Positions 18,143 to 26,523 of a stretch of 64,000 nucleotides of DNA are shown here, one piece after another. The stretch comes from Marivivens donghaensis (GTDB taxonomy: Bacteria > Pseudomonadota > Alphaproteobacteria > Rhodobacterales > Rhodobacteraceae). The DNA lies in assembly GCF_023541015.1 (NCBI RefSeq), contig NZ_JALNPR010000001.1:1-64000 (forward strand). Direction: 5' to 3'. The notes beneath the pieces were generated by a model that was given only the letters and a program-made list of their open reading frames with translations, was not told the origin of the DNA and ran no database searches. Made by a program: the position numbers and the translations under genes. Each line of letters begins with the position of its first letter. Within the stretch, counting starts at the first letter, position 1.

Positions 18143-18683
18143 TCGTATCAAAAAAAGCAAATTACGGCCAAGTTGGCGAGAGATGAGCCGGGATGAATTG
18201 GTGGCTGCGGTTCGGGCAGAACGTCAGGACCATCTTGTTCAAACAAATATCGATTGGGAGAGTATGCTCTTAAGTTTCCTGCGCAATAATGATGAAGCAT
18301 TATTGAGCTTGGATTTTCACAGCACTCCGACAGAGGGAACGAAGCGCGCAGTCGCACGAGCCCTCAAAGAGCGTATTTCTGTGCCTCCTGACCTTCTTGC
18401 ATGGCTCGGAGCTGAGATATTGGAGCCAGCTAAGAAGAAGCGAGGCAGGCGTCCAATGTCTTTTCGCAATCATGAGCTTAGGCGTCTGGTAAAGATTGTT
18501 CACGAGAATACGAACCTGCCAATTGATGATGCGAGCCATTTCGCGCCTGATACGGCAATTGCTGTGGTTGCAGAAGTGTTTGGGATGGAGCAGTCGACCG
18601 CGTTCGAAGCGTATTACGATTATAATAGATTGATAAATATAGAAAATGCTGAGGTCTCCCACGTAGGGAAAAAAGAAGGTTAA
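18126..18683 (+). CDS. Hypothetical protein of the integrative element
   Basis: A 185-residue protein that I do not recognise. It is basic, with a KKKRGRRP patch near residue 102, and has no membrane segment or signal peptide, so a nucleic-acid-associated cytoplasmic protein is possible. The ATG overlaps the integrase end by 17 bases, which suggests co-transcription and perhaps a joint role in integration control. The frame is open further upstream inside the integrase, but the ATG at 18126 after GAGGTGG is the sensible start. Confidence 0.7.
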   Translation: MSALTDRIKKSKLRPSWREMSRDELVAAVRAERQDHLVQTNIDWESMLLSFLRNNDEALLSLDFHSTPTEGTKRAVARALKERISVPPDLLAWLGAEILEPAKKKRGRRPMSFRNHELRRLVKIVHENTNLPIDDASHFAPDTAIAVVAEVFGMEQSTAFEAYYDYNRLINIENAEVSHVGKKEG

Positions 18684-18757
18684 TTATCCCGACGTCACAG
18701 ACCCTTCGGGGGTGACTACGATGAGTCGCATAAAGTTCACCTTGCACAGGAGCTACT

Positions 18758-18949
18758 ATGCGCCCAACTCGAATTATCCGCCTGAAAGAGGCCCTTTATC
18801 GCACAGGTTACACTCGTGCGGGCTGGTATCGCGCCATGCATCGCGATCCGCTCTTCCCACAACCTGTCAAACTAAGCCAGCGCTGCATCGGGTTTCGCGA
18901 GGCTGACATCGATGCATTGATTGAGCGTCTCTCTGCACAGCCTGTTTGA
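18758..18949 (+). CDS. AlpA-family small DNA-binding regulator
   Basis: A 63-residue protein of the AlpA/excisionase type: IRLKEALYRTGYTRAGWYRAM is a MerR-like winged-helix start (quoted in part: EALYRTGYTRAGWY), followed by a strand (FPQPVKL) and GFREADIDALIERL. Such proteins activate integrase genes or act as excisionases in P4-like elements. A good ribosome site (CAGGAGC) precedes the ATG. It presumably controls excision of this element. Confidence 0.85.
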   Translation: MRPTRIIRLKEALYRTGYTRAGWYRAMHRDPLFPQPVKLSQRCIGFREADIDALIERLSAQPV

Positions 18950-19056
18950 GGTTGGCTGGTCGCTGCAATCTCCCAATTTGCCACTTTAACGTTCCGTGAA
19001 AATTCAACTGAAACAGTTGGATGGACGGAAAACTTAACCTTAACGGAGGGACATTT

Positions 19057-19641
19057 ATGTCTATCGACCACCACGCAAATCCGTTTGACCCAGAACAATT
19101 CCGTGTCAGTGACAGCTTAGGAATTACTGGCGATGGTATCAAAAAAGAACTGACCCATGTTCGCGTTGGTAAGCCTAAAAAATCTTCCTTCTTCCGCGCT
19201 CACCCAGATGAGATTTATCGTATTCCGGTAAGTGTTATTGCAGACGACAGTGGTGGCATGAAGGACGAGTATCTCGTCATGCCAAACATCGCGTTTCAAT
19301 ATGCTGAGGAAACCACACCGAAACTTCTCGTTCTGTGTGTAGACAAGATGGGCATACCGTTCCTCTGGCTCGCACCGCGCGTTGTAGACGACAGCCCAAT
19401 GCGAACCAATCTGTGGAATGAGACGGCTTTGAAGGGACTTGAGCTCGCTCTTTCGAAATGGGTGCGCCTTTCGGCCAATATGCAAGAGGGTTGCTATACA
19501 GTGCACACCGCTGGAGCGGAGCCTGACCCAGTCTGGCCAGACCTTACGATGGCACAATTAATCGAGTTGGGTTTTGGAGAAGAGAAGATCATTCGTAGTG
19601 ATCAGCATCCGCTCATACGCAAGCTGCTGGGGCGCGACTAA
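19057..19641 (+). CDS. Hypothetical protein paired with the DNA polymerase
   Basis: A 194-residue protein without a recognised domain. The start is secure: AACGGAGGGACATTTATG gives a strong ribosome site, and the frame upstream is not needed. Its stop overlaps the polymerase start by one base (TAATG), so the two are translationally coupled and probably act together. Motifs worth noting are LVLCVDKMGIPFLWLAPR and the polar N-terminus beginning HHANPFDPEQF. No signal peptide or membrane segments. A replication accessory protein is a guess from position only. Confidence 0.8.
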   Translation: MSIDHHANPFDPEQFRVSDSLGITGDGIKKELTHVRVGKPKKSSFFRAHPDEIYRIPVSVIADDSGGMKDEYLVMPNIAFQYAEETTPKLLVLCVDKMGIPFLWLAPRVVDDSPMRTNLWNETALKGLELALSKWVRLSANMQEGCYTVHTAGAEPDPVWPDLTMAQLIELGFGEEKIIRSDQHPLIRKLLGRD

Positions 19642-21371
19642 TGGACTGGATGCAAATCTATAAATCGATCTTTGTGTTGGACTTTGAGTTCATAGCAAAT
19701 GACGGTGAACGCCCAACTCCGGTTTGCATGGTGGTGACGAATGTCACCACCAACACCACGGAACAATATTGGATAGATGACCTCGATGAATGTCCCTTAC
19801 CAACCGGTCCGGAGCATCTGTTCGTTGGCTACTTTGCATCTGCCGAATGGGGCTGCTTCTTGCAGCTGGGATGGGACATACCTGAGCGTATTATCGATCT
19901 ATATGCTGAATACCGTTTACACATGAATGGCCGGGTTGCTCTTGCTCGGGGCAATGGGCTCATCAATGCTTGTAAGAGCTTTGGTATCAGTGCGATGGAA
20001 GCTTCGGAAAAGACTGCGATGCGAGACCTCATCTTAAGGGGCGGACCTTGGAGCGAGCAGGAACGTAAATCTATCCTCGATTATTGTGCAGCAGATGTAG
20101 AGATCACGGCAAAGCTCTTCTTGAAAATGTGGCCCATTTTTGCCCCAACAGAGGTAAAGCTTGGGCAAGCTTTGTTTAGGGGTCGATACACAGCAGCTGT
20201 CGCGCGCATGGAGCATGCTGGTGTCCCAATGGATGTAGGGCTTCACGCGCAGCTCGTAGAACGTTGGCCTTCCTTAAAAGATCGCCTGATTGCCGAAGTT
20301 GACAAGGACTATGGTGTGTATCAAGGCGCCGTCTTTAAGACATCTTTGTTTGAAGCGTGGCTAAAAACGCAGGCTATTTCTTGGCCTCGCACCGCAAATG
20401 GAAAGCCTAAGTTAGATGATGCAACGTTTCGCGATCTAGCGTTGAAGCATCCTCAGCTACGCGCTTTACGTGAATTGCGGAAGACAATGTCGCAAATGCA
20501 GACCCTTAAGCTTGCTGTCGGCAAGGATGGGCGCAACCGGACGTTACTTGGCCCCTTCGGGTCGAAGACCGGGCGCAACCAGCCGTCAACCACTCGCTTC
20601 ATCTTTGGGAATGCGGCATGGCTTCGGTCGTTGATTAAGCCTGCTCCAGGGCGCGGCTTAGCCTATGTGGACTACTCCAGTCAGGAGATTGCAATCGCGG
20701 CAGCTTTGAGTGGCGATCAAAACATGTGGGCGGCATACAGCTCAGGCGACCCTTACATGGCATTCGCCATACAGGCTGGACTGGCGCCCGAGGGGGCAAC
20801 GAAGGCAACCCACAAAGATATCCGTAATCAGTGCAAGCAAATTGTGCTGGGTGTTGGATATGGCATGGGTGCTGAAGCAATGGCGGGCGCAGGTGGCATT
20901 CATGTCGTTCAAGCGCGTGGGTTACTGCAAAGTCACAAGATGACTTATCGGGAGTTCTGGGCTTGGGCCGAAAGAAATCAGCTTCACGCGTTAATGCAAG
21001 ACACTTTGCGCACCCCGTTGGGTTGGGAGATCAAGTTAGCTGATGACCCTGATCCAAATGAGAGAAGCTTGCTGAATTGGCCGATGCAATCAACCGGAGC
21101 TGATATCATGCGTTTGGCGGCGTGTCTGCTGACAGAGGCAGGTATCGAGGTCTGTTGTCCTGTCCATGACGCGTTCTTGGTTGGATATTCTTTGGGAGAT
21201 CAGGAGCGGGTTGTTCGGGAAACCTGTAATTTGATGGTTGAAGCTTCCCGAATTGTTTTAGGCGCTGAGTATCCCTGTCGGGTGGATGTCGAGGCGATCA
21301 GTTACCCAGACCGATATTCCGACGAGCGTGGTGAGGCGATGTTCGCGCAGGTCTCACGGCTTCTCGAGTAA
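19641..21371 (+). CDS. Family A DNA polymerase with 3'-5' exonuclease domain
   Basis: A 576-residue enzyme shorter than PolI because it lacks the 5' nuclease. Residues 10-170 are a DnaQ-like proofreading domain: Exo I DFEFIA, Exo II around YFASAEWG, Exo III YCAADVEIT. Residues 180-576 are the polymerase: motif A AYVDYSSQEIAIAAAL (about 340), motif B RNQCKQIVLGVGYGMG (about 393) and motif C VHDAFLVG (about 507). Motif C has Ala where cellular PolI has Glu (VHDE); phage and plasmid enzymes vary here. The element therefore encodes its own replicative or repair polymerase. No primase or helicase is seen nearby. Confidence 0.93.
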   Translation: MDWMQIYKSIFVLDFEFIANDGERPTPVCMVVTNVTTNTTEQYWIDDLDECPLPTGPEHLFVGYFASAEWGCFLQLGWDIPERIIDLYAEYRLHMNGRVALARGNGLINACKSFGISAMEASEKTAMRDLILRGGPWSEQERKSILDYCAADVEITAKLFLKMWPIFAPTEVKLGQALFRGRYTAAVARMEHAGVPMDVGLHAQLVERWPSLKDRLIAEVDKDYGVYQGAVFKTSLFEAWLKTQAISWPRTANGKPKLDDATFRDLALKHPQLRALRELRKTMSQMQTLKLAVGKDGRNRTLLGPFGSKTGRNQPSTTRFIFGNAAWLRSLIKPAPGRGLAYVDYSSQEIAIAAALSGDQNMWAAYSSGDPYMAFAIQAGLAPEGATKATHKDIRNQCKQIVLGVGYGMGAEAMAGAGGIHVVQARGLLQSHKMTYREFWAWAERNQLHALMQDTLRTPLGWEIKLADDPDPNERSLLNWPMQSTGADIMRLAACLLTEAGIEVCCPVHDAFLVGYSLGDQERVVRETCNLMVEASRIVLGAEYPCRVDVEAISYPDRYSDERGEAMFAQVSRLLE

Positions 21372-21386
21372 GTGCACACAAAGGCT

Positions 21387-21414
21387 GGTTTCGGCCCAAG
21401 GGTAGGCCGAAACC
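21387..21414. terminator. Perfect stem-loop after the polymerase gene
   Basis: GGTTTCGGCC and GGCCGAAACC pair over ten bases around an eight-base loop, sixteen bases after the polymerase stop. No T-run follows, so it may be a rho-assisted terminator or an RNA stabiliser. Confidence 0.5.
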
Positions 21415-21473
21415 TTCCGACCCGGTGTAACTTACTCAATTACTTAACCTTAATTATATAAGGGTCTCTCCAG

Positions 21474-21797
21474 ATGGCTCGTCCTTACAGAACTTCAGCC
21501 CGTTACCTATGTCTGCATTTAGATGGGTGTCATCATATTGTGCCGGATTGGTTGATGGTCTTTTTTGAGATTGCTCGTCAGGTGAAGGTCCAGAAGATTG
21601 ATGTGGGTGGCCAGCTGACGTTGCGTTCACCAATTTGGAAATCTGCGGGCGTGGAGAGTTTAGATCGCCGAAAGAAAATATTGGCGCATCTCGAGACTAA
21701 AATCCCCTCTGACATTCTTCGCTTTGATAGAGGGAGAGGGCGGTCACCAGTTGCTTTTATCGGGCCGAATTTAATGGCTTGCCTGAGCGGCGCGTAG
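21474..21797 (+). CDS. Small hypothetical protein of the integrative element
   Basis: A 107-residue protein that I do not recognise, with a basic middle (ESLDRRKKILAHLETK) and no signal peptide or membrane segment. It starts about 100 bases after the polymerase, in the same direction, preceded by GGGTCTCTCCAG. Coding is supported by position and by a frame without rare-looking interruptions; there is no motif evidence. Last gene before a long non-coding stretch. Confidence 0.55.
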   Translation: MARPYRTSARYLCLHLDGCHHIVPDWLMVFFEIARQVKVQKIDVGGQLTLRSPIWKSAGVESLDRRKKILAHLETKIPSDILRFDRGRGRSPVAFIGPNLMACLSGA

Positions 21798-22498
21798 CGG
21801 CTCTCTGGTGCGTGTGGTGTGTGGGTCGATGGCGGGTGGCTAAGATTACAGCTTGCCTCTCTAGCGCCCCTCTCACGAGCCCTACGGGTCCTTCTGGAAG
21901 AGCCGCGTTGCGAGTGGTTCGGGCCGCTGACTTTGGCTAGCGATGGGGTGTCCTATAGGGAGGTCAACAGGCCCCTCGGAAATTAAGCGAGCCGGTGAAT
22001 TACTTTTGGGTCACCAAAGAACCTCTGGTTCGAATCTTGTTGCCACCGCCATTTCCCCTTTACAAAACTTACAACTAAATGCGCTTGTCGAAATTTCCTT
22101 TTGTATCCAAAGGGACTTAGCGGCGCTCAAGGGGCTGCTGAGAACAAATATTTGGTCAAAATCGTTCTCAACCGTCGATTTGTCTCAAAACCAACGAACC
22201 TCGTGGGTTTGAGGTCGTTGGTCAAAAGTTGTTTATTATTAGCATCTTGGGGAAATCTTATTTTACTAAAGTTTTAGATTAAAAGTCCTTGCCAATCGAT
22301 CCAATAAAATTAGCGAATGGTTTGGCTATATTGAGGAAAATTTATGGCCTTGGGTACGTAGCGGCCGTTCGTGCCGTCCGTAGCGAAAGTCGGGACTTTT
22401 CATATTTGTTGAGCATGTTTTCGATCTATCGTGTCGCCTCAAATTAACTCTTTTGAGAACAGAGCCGTTACGACACTGAAGCTACCCCAATAAAAGTA
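21798..22498. other. 700-bp stretch without a convincing gene; structured RNA-like segment
   Basis: I find no credible gene. Bases 21,950-22,051 contain two hairpins (CTCG...CGAG at about 21,975-21,991 and GGTGA...TCACC) and end with GGTTCGAATC...CCACCGCCA, which looks like the T-loop and CCA end of a tRNA. The T-stem pairs badly and I could not fit a full cloverleaf. The segment CCCTACGGG at 21,880-21,888 is a short inverted match to the island's attachment core. The last 250 bases are AT-rich. It may be an internal att site, a decayed tRNA or an element-encoded RNA. Confidence 0.4.
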
Positions 22499-23260
22499 TT
22501 AGGACGCATAGGCGACGGTTGTGCCCCATGATTCGCATGACGTAGCCAGTTCTGATGCAAGTGGGTGATCAGTAAAGAGGGTATCGATAGCAGAAAGTGA
22601 GGCTATCCGTGCTGGTGCACTGCGAACGAATTTGGTGTGATCGGCGACCAGAAACGTTTTGCGCGATTGCCGGATGATGGTCTGGCTAACGCTTACCTCC
22701 TGGATGTCGAAGTCCAACAGGTCTCCGTCCGCATCAAGAGCCGAACACCCTATCACGGCCAAATCGAATTTGAATTGCCGAATCGTGTCGGCGGCCAGAT
22801 TGCCGATCAACCCGCCATCGGCCCTGCGCAGGCTACCGCCTGTGACAAGGATTTCGCAATGCGGGTTTGCCACCAGAATATTCGCCACGTTCATATTATT
22901 GGTTACCACCATCAGATTGCGGTGGTTCATCAATTCACGCGCAACAGCCTCGGTCGAGGTGCCTATATTGAGGAAAAGCGAGATATCGTTCGGAATGTGG
23001 CTCGCGCAGGTGCGGGCAATCGCCTGTTTGGTGCTGGAATTCAGGACCCTGCGTTCTTCATAACCGATGTTCGTTGTCCCCGATGGCAGTACCGCGCCAC
23101 CATGCACCCGTTCCAATTGCCCTGCCTCGGCCAGATAGGTGAGGTCGCGCCGGATGGTTTGCAATGTCACTCCGAAATGTGCGGCTAGCCCGTCGACGGT
23201 GACTTTGCCGTCACGGCGGGCGATCTCGAGCATTTCAGGATGACGAAACGTCTGCGACAT
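22499..23260 (-). CDS. glpR: DeoR-family glycerol 3-phosphate repressor GlpR
   Basis: A 253-residue DeoR-type regulator. The N-terminal helix-turn-helix (GKVTVDGLAAHFGVTLQTIR) is followed by the sugar-phosphate-sensing domain with GTSTEAVARELMNH and VTGGSLRRADGGLIG. Glycerol 3-phosphate is the usual inducer of this branch. It is divergent from glpD-glpK, with 175 bases between the starts, so control of those genes and of itself is expected. I could not identify its operator with confidence. Confidence 0.9.
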   Translation of the reverse strand: MSQTFRHPEMLEIARRDGKVTVDGLAAHFGVTLQTIRRDLTYLAEAGQLERVHGGAVLPSGTTNIGYEERRVLNSSTKQAIARTCASHIPNDISLFLNIGTSTEAVARELMNHRNLMVVTNNMNVANILVANPHCEILVTGGSLRRADGGLIGNLAADTIRQFKFDLAVIGCSALDADGDLLDFDIQEVSVSQTIIRQSRKTFLVADHTKFVRSAPARIASLSAIDTLFTDHPLASELATSCESWGTTVAYAS

Positions 23261-23435
23261 GGGTTCGTGTGCTTTCGAGTTGTGGGCTTATCCCTTCAGA
23301 AAGCCAAAGATAATGTCGAATGCAACCGGAATCGCAATTTTTTAGCGTCGAATTAGAATAAAACCGAAAATTCAGTTGCGTAGCGCTCCTCTGCTGAAGA
23401 TAAAGCGAACAAATTCGCGCATTTGGGGGATTCTC

Positions 23436-25004
23436 ATGGACCAACAGTCCGAACAAGTGACCGACCTGTTCATCATCGGGGGTGGCATCAATGGGTGCGG
23501 GATTGCGCGGGATGCTTCGGGACGTGGGTATTCTGTGACCCTGGCCGAAATGGACGATCTTGCGTCGGCAACCTCGTCGGCTTCGACGAAGCTGTTTCAT
23601 GGCGGGCTGCGCTACCTGGAATATTTCGAATTCCGTCTGGTGAAAGAGGCGCTCATCGAACGGGAAATCCTCTTGAAGGCTATGCCGCATATCAGTTGGG
23701 CCATGCGATTTGTGTTGCCTTATCATAAAGATATGCTGTTCGAGTCCGATACGCCTGCGTCGCGGCTGTTGCGATTGGTCATGCCATGGATGAAGGGGCG
23801 GCGACCCGGTTGGCTGATCCGATTGGGGTTGTTCCTCTACGACAATCTGGGTGGGCGCGAGGTTCTGCTGGGGACTAAGACGATAGGTCTGCAGGGCACA
23901 GCCGAAGGTGCCCCGCTGAATGCGCGGTTCGAAAAGGCCTATGAATATTCGGATTGCTGGGTCGAGGATTCACGGCTCGTCGCGCTTAATGCCCGAGATG
24001 CCGAAATGCGTGGTGCGATGATACTGACGCGGACCAAAGTGGTTTCGGCGGTGCGCGAAGGCGATCTTTGGCGCATCGAAACGAGCAATAACGAAAATGG
24101 GGCAACCGCTATCCATTATGCGCGGATGCTGGTGAATGCCGCCGGTCCATGGGTTGGCAACGTGATCCACAACGTCGCGCGGCTGGAAACAAAAGACAAC
24201 GTCAGGCTCGTACGCGGGAGCCATATCGTCACACGCAAACTCTATGACCACGATAAATGTTACTTCTTTCAGGGTCAGGATGGACGGATCATCTTCGCAA
24301 TTCCCTATGAAACCGATTTTACTTTGATTGGCACGACCGATGCCGAACATGCCGATGCTAACGATCCGGCGGTCTGCACAGAAGCCGAGCGGGACTATCT
24401 GATCGGGTTTGCGAACGGCTATTTCGAAAAGCAGATCACTCCTGGTGACGTCGTCTGGACCTATTCCGGTGTGCGGCCGCTTTATGATGACGGGGCCAGC
24501 AGCGCGACAGCCGCCACCCGCGACTATACCCTGCGAGTGGATCGTAACGGTGCGCCGGTTCTGAATATTTTCGGTGGTAAAATCACCACCTACCGGCGTC
24601 TGGCGGAAAGTGCACTTGAGCAGATAAATGAGTGTTTGCAGCAACATAATCGACCTTGGACTGCTGGTGTTCCCCTGGCGGGCGGCGATTTTGATGCCGA
24701 CGAGTTCGATGCTCTGGTCGCGGACCTCTTGGCGCGGTTCGAGTTCCTGGATGATCGCTGGGCGCGGCGGTTGGTTCGGGCCTATGGCACAGAGGCGCAG
24801 GATATCCTGGCTGGTGCGGAGACTGCCGAAGATCTGGGTCGGAATTTCGGCGCGAGTCTGACAGAAGCAGAGGTGATCTGGCTAATCGAGCATGAATTTG
24901 CCCAAACCGCCGAAGACATTCTCTGGCGGCGGAGTAAACTGGGCTTGCGCATGACAGCCGGAGAAATAGCTGCTCTGGAGGCGTGGTTGAGGGAGGAAAA
25001 ATGA
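23436..25004 (+). CDS. glpD: FAD-dependent glycerol-3-phosphate dehydrogenase GlpD
   Basis: A 522-residue membrane-associated flavoenzyme that oxidises glycerol 3-phosphate to dihydroxyacetone phosphate and passes electrons to quinone. The FAD-binding loop is [15 protein letters not shown] near the start, followed by [17 protein letters not shown], the family signature. The middle holds [10 protein letters not shown] and [13 protein letters not shown]; the C-terminal domain is the usual DAO_C extension. I use ATG 23436 after TTGGGGGATT. It overlaps glpK by four bases. Confidence 0.96.
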   Translation: MDQQSEQVTDLFIIGGGINGCGIARDASGRGYSVTLAEMDDLASATSSASTKLFHGGLRYLEYFEFRLVKEALIEREILLKAMPHISWAMRFVLPYHKDMLFESDTPASRLLRLVMPWMKGRRPGWLIRLGLFLYDNLGGREVLLGTKTIGLQGTAEGAPLNARFEKAYEYSDCWVEDSRLVALNARDAEMRGAMILTRTKVVSAVREGDLWRIETSNNENGATAIHYARMLVNAAGPWVGNVIHNVARLETKDNVRLVRGSHIVTRKLYDHDKCYFFQGQDGRIIFAIPYETDFTLIGTTDAEHADANDPAVCTEAERDYLIGFANGYFEKQITPGDVVWTYSGVRPLYDDGASSATAATRDYTLRVDRNGAPVLNIFGGKITTYRRLAESALEQINECLQQHNRPWTAGVPLAGGDFDADEFDALVADLLARFEFLDDRWARRLVRAYGTEAQDILAGAETAEDLGRNFGASLTEAEVIWLIEHEFAQTAEDILWRRSKLGLRMTAGEIAALEAWLREEK

Positions 25005-26485
25005 CATTCATTTTGGCGATTGATCAGGGCACGACCTCTACGCGGGCGATTGTGTTCAATCAGGCCTTGTCCGTGGTTGCCTCGGCGCAGGAAGAGTTTC
25101 CGCAGATCTATCCGGCGAGCGGTTGGGTCGAACATGATCCTGCTGATCTTTGGGCGACCACGGCTGCAACATGCCGTGCGGCCATCGAACGGGCTGGTAT
25201 CTCTATTGGGGATGTGGCCTCGATCGGGTTGACCAACCAACGCGAAACCACGCTGGTCTGGGACCGCAAAACCGGCAAACCGGTCTACAACGCTATCGTC
25301 TGGCAAGACCGCCGGACCGTGCAATTCTGTGCCGGACTGCGTGCCGAAGGGTTTGAGGAGACGGTAACAGACCGGACCGGTTTACTCTTGGACCCTTACT
25401 TTTCCGGCACAAAACTGTCGTGGATCCTCGACAATGTTGATGGTGCAAGGGCGCGAGCAGAGAAGGGCGAGTTGGCCTTTGGCACTGTGGACAGCTGGCT
25501 GGTCTGGAACCTGACAGGCGGCAAACGCCATGTCACGGACGCCACGAACGCAGCTCGTACAATGCTTTACGATATCCGCAATGGTCGGTGGTCAAAAACA
25601 ATTTGCGACAGCCTCGGCGTGCCAATTGATATGCTGCCCGAGGTTCTGGATTGCGCGGCCGACTTTGGTGAAACCCGTGCCGACCTATTTGGGAGATCGA
25701 TTCCGATCACGGGCATTGCGGGCGATCAGCAGGCGGCGACTGTCGGGCAGGCCTGCTTCGAGCCGGGTATGATGAAGTCGACCTATGGCACGGGGTGCTT
25801 TGCGCTTTTGAATACGGGGTCTGTTCCAGTGCGGTCGAACAACCGACTCCTTACTACGATTGCCTATCAGATAGACGGCAAGACTACCTACGCCCTCGAA
25901 GGGTCGATCTTTATCGCCGGTGCGGCTGTTCAGTGGCTTCGCGACGGTTTGAAGATCATCCGTGATGCAAAAGAAACCCAGCCGCTTGCCGAACAGGCCG
26001 ATTTAGAGCAGGGGGTGATGCTTGTCCCTGCCTTTACCGGACTGGGCGCGCCCTATTGGAATGCCGAATGCCGTGGCGCCGTGTTGGGGTTGACCCGCAA
26101 TTCCGGCCCTGCGGAATTCGCTCGGGCTGCGCTGGAAAGTGTGGGCTTTCAGACCCGTGACCTGCTCGAGGCGATGAAGACCGATTGGGGTGGCGACGGG
26201 CGGACTACGCTGCGGGTCGATGGTGGGATGAGCGCGTCGGATTTCACGATGCAGTTCGTGGCCGATATTATCGATGTGCCGGTCGACCGGCCAACCGTGC
26301 TGGAAACCACCGCAAAAGGAGCGGCATGGCTGGCCGGTTACAAGGCCGGCATCTATCCATCGCCCACCGGTTTCGCGGCATCCTGGGCGCGGGACCGGCA
26401 GTTTGTACCGGTGATGGACAGTCAGGATCGCGACGCCAGATACGGCCGATGGAAACGGGCCGTCACCGCGACGATGGCGTTTTGA
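25001..26485 (+). CDS. glpK: Glycerol kinase GlpK
   Basis: A 494-residue FGGY kinase that phosphorylates glycerol in the cytoplasm. Diagnostic stretches are [46 protein letters not shown] and [15 protein letters not shown]. Full length and intact. The start overlaps the glpD stop (ATGA). No glycerol facilitator or glycerol ABC transporter is present in this cluster, so its glycerol is either diffusing in, imported elsewhere, or released inside the cell from glycosides. Confidence 0.97.
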   Translation: MTFILAIDQGTTSTRAIVFNQALSVVASAQEEFPQIYPASGWVEHDPADLWATTAATCRAAIERAGISIGDVASIGLTNQRETTLVWDRKTGKPVYNAIVWQDRRTVQFCAGLRAEGFEETVTDRTGLLLDPYFSGTKLSWILDNVDGARARAEKGELAFGTVDSWLVWNLTGGKRHVTDATNAARTMLYDIRNGRWSKTICDSLGVPIDMLPEVLDCAADFGETRADLFGRSIPITGIAGDQQAATVGQACFEPGMMKSTYGTGCFALLNTGSVPVRSNNRLLTTIAYQIDGKTTYALEGSIFIAGAAVQWLRDGLKIIRDAKETQPLAEQADLEQGVMLVPAFTGLGAPYWNAECRGAVLGLTRNSGPAEFARAALESVGFQTRDLLEAMKTDWGGDGRTTLRVDGGMSASDFTMQFVADIIDVPVDRPTVLETTAKGAAWLAGYKAGIYPSPTGFAASWARDRQFVPVMDSQDRDARYGRWKRAVTATMAF

Positions 26486-26523
26486 ACAAAGATGCCGGAA
26501 CCTTGGTCCGGCATCTTTGTTTT
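26486..26523. terminator. Bidirectional terminator between glpK and the GH2 gene
   Basis: ACAAAGATGCCGGA (26,486) and TCCGGCATCTTTGT (26,507) form a perfect 14-base stem with a seven-base loop, followed by TTT. It lies between convergent stops and should end both the glp and the galactoside transcripts. Confidence 0.9.

Noticed and set aside
21834-22051. Reading the structured segment as tmRNA or as a tRNA with a group I intron
   Set aside because: GGTGGCT at 21,834 can pair with TGCCACC at the end, but there is no tag frame, no group I core and the T-stem is mispaired.
21943-22212. 89-codon open frame in the long non-coding stretch
   Set aside because: No ribosome site, crosses the tRNA-like segment, no recognisable protein.
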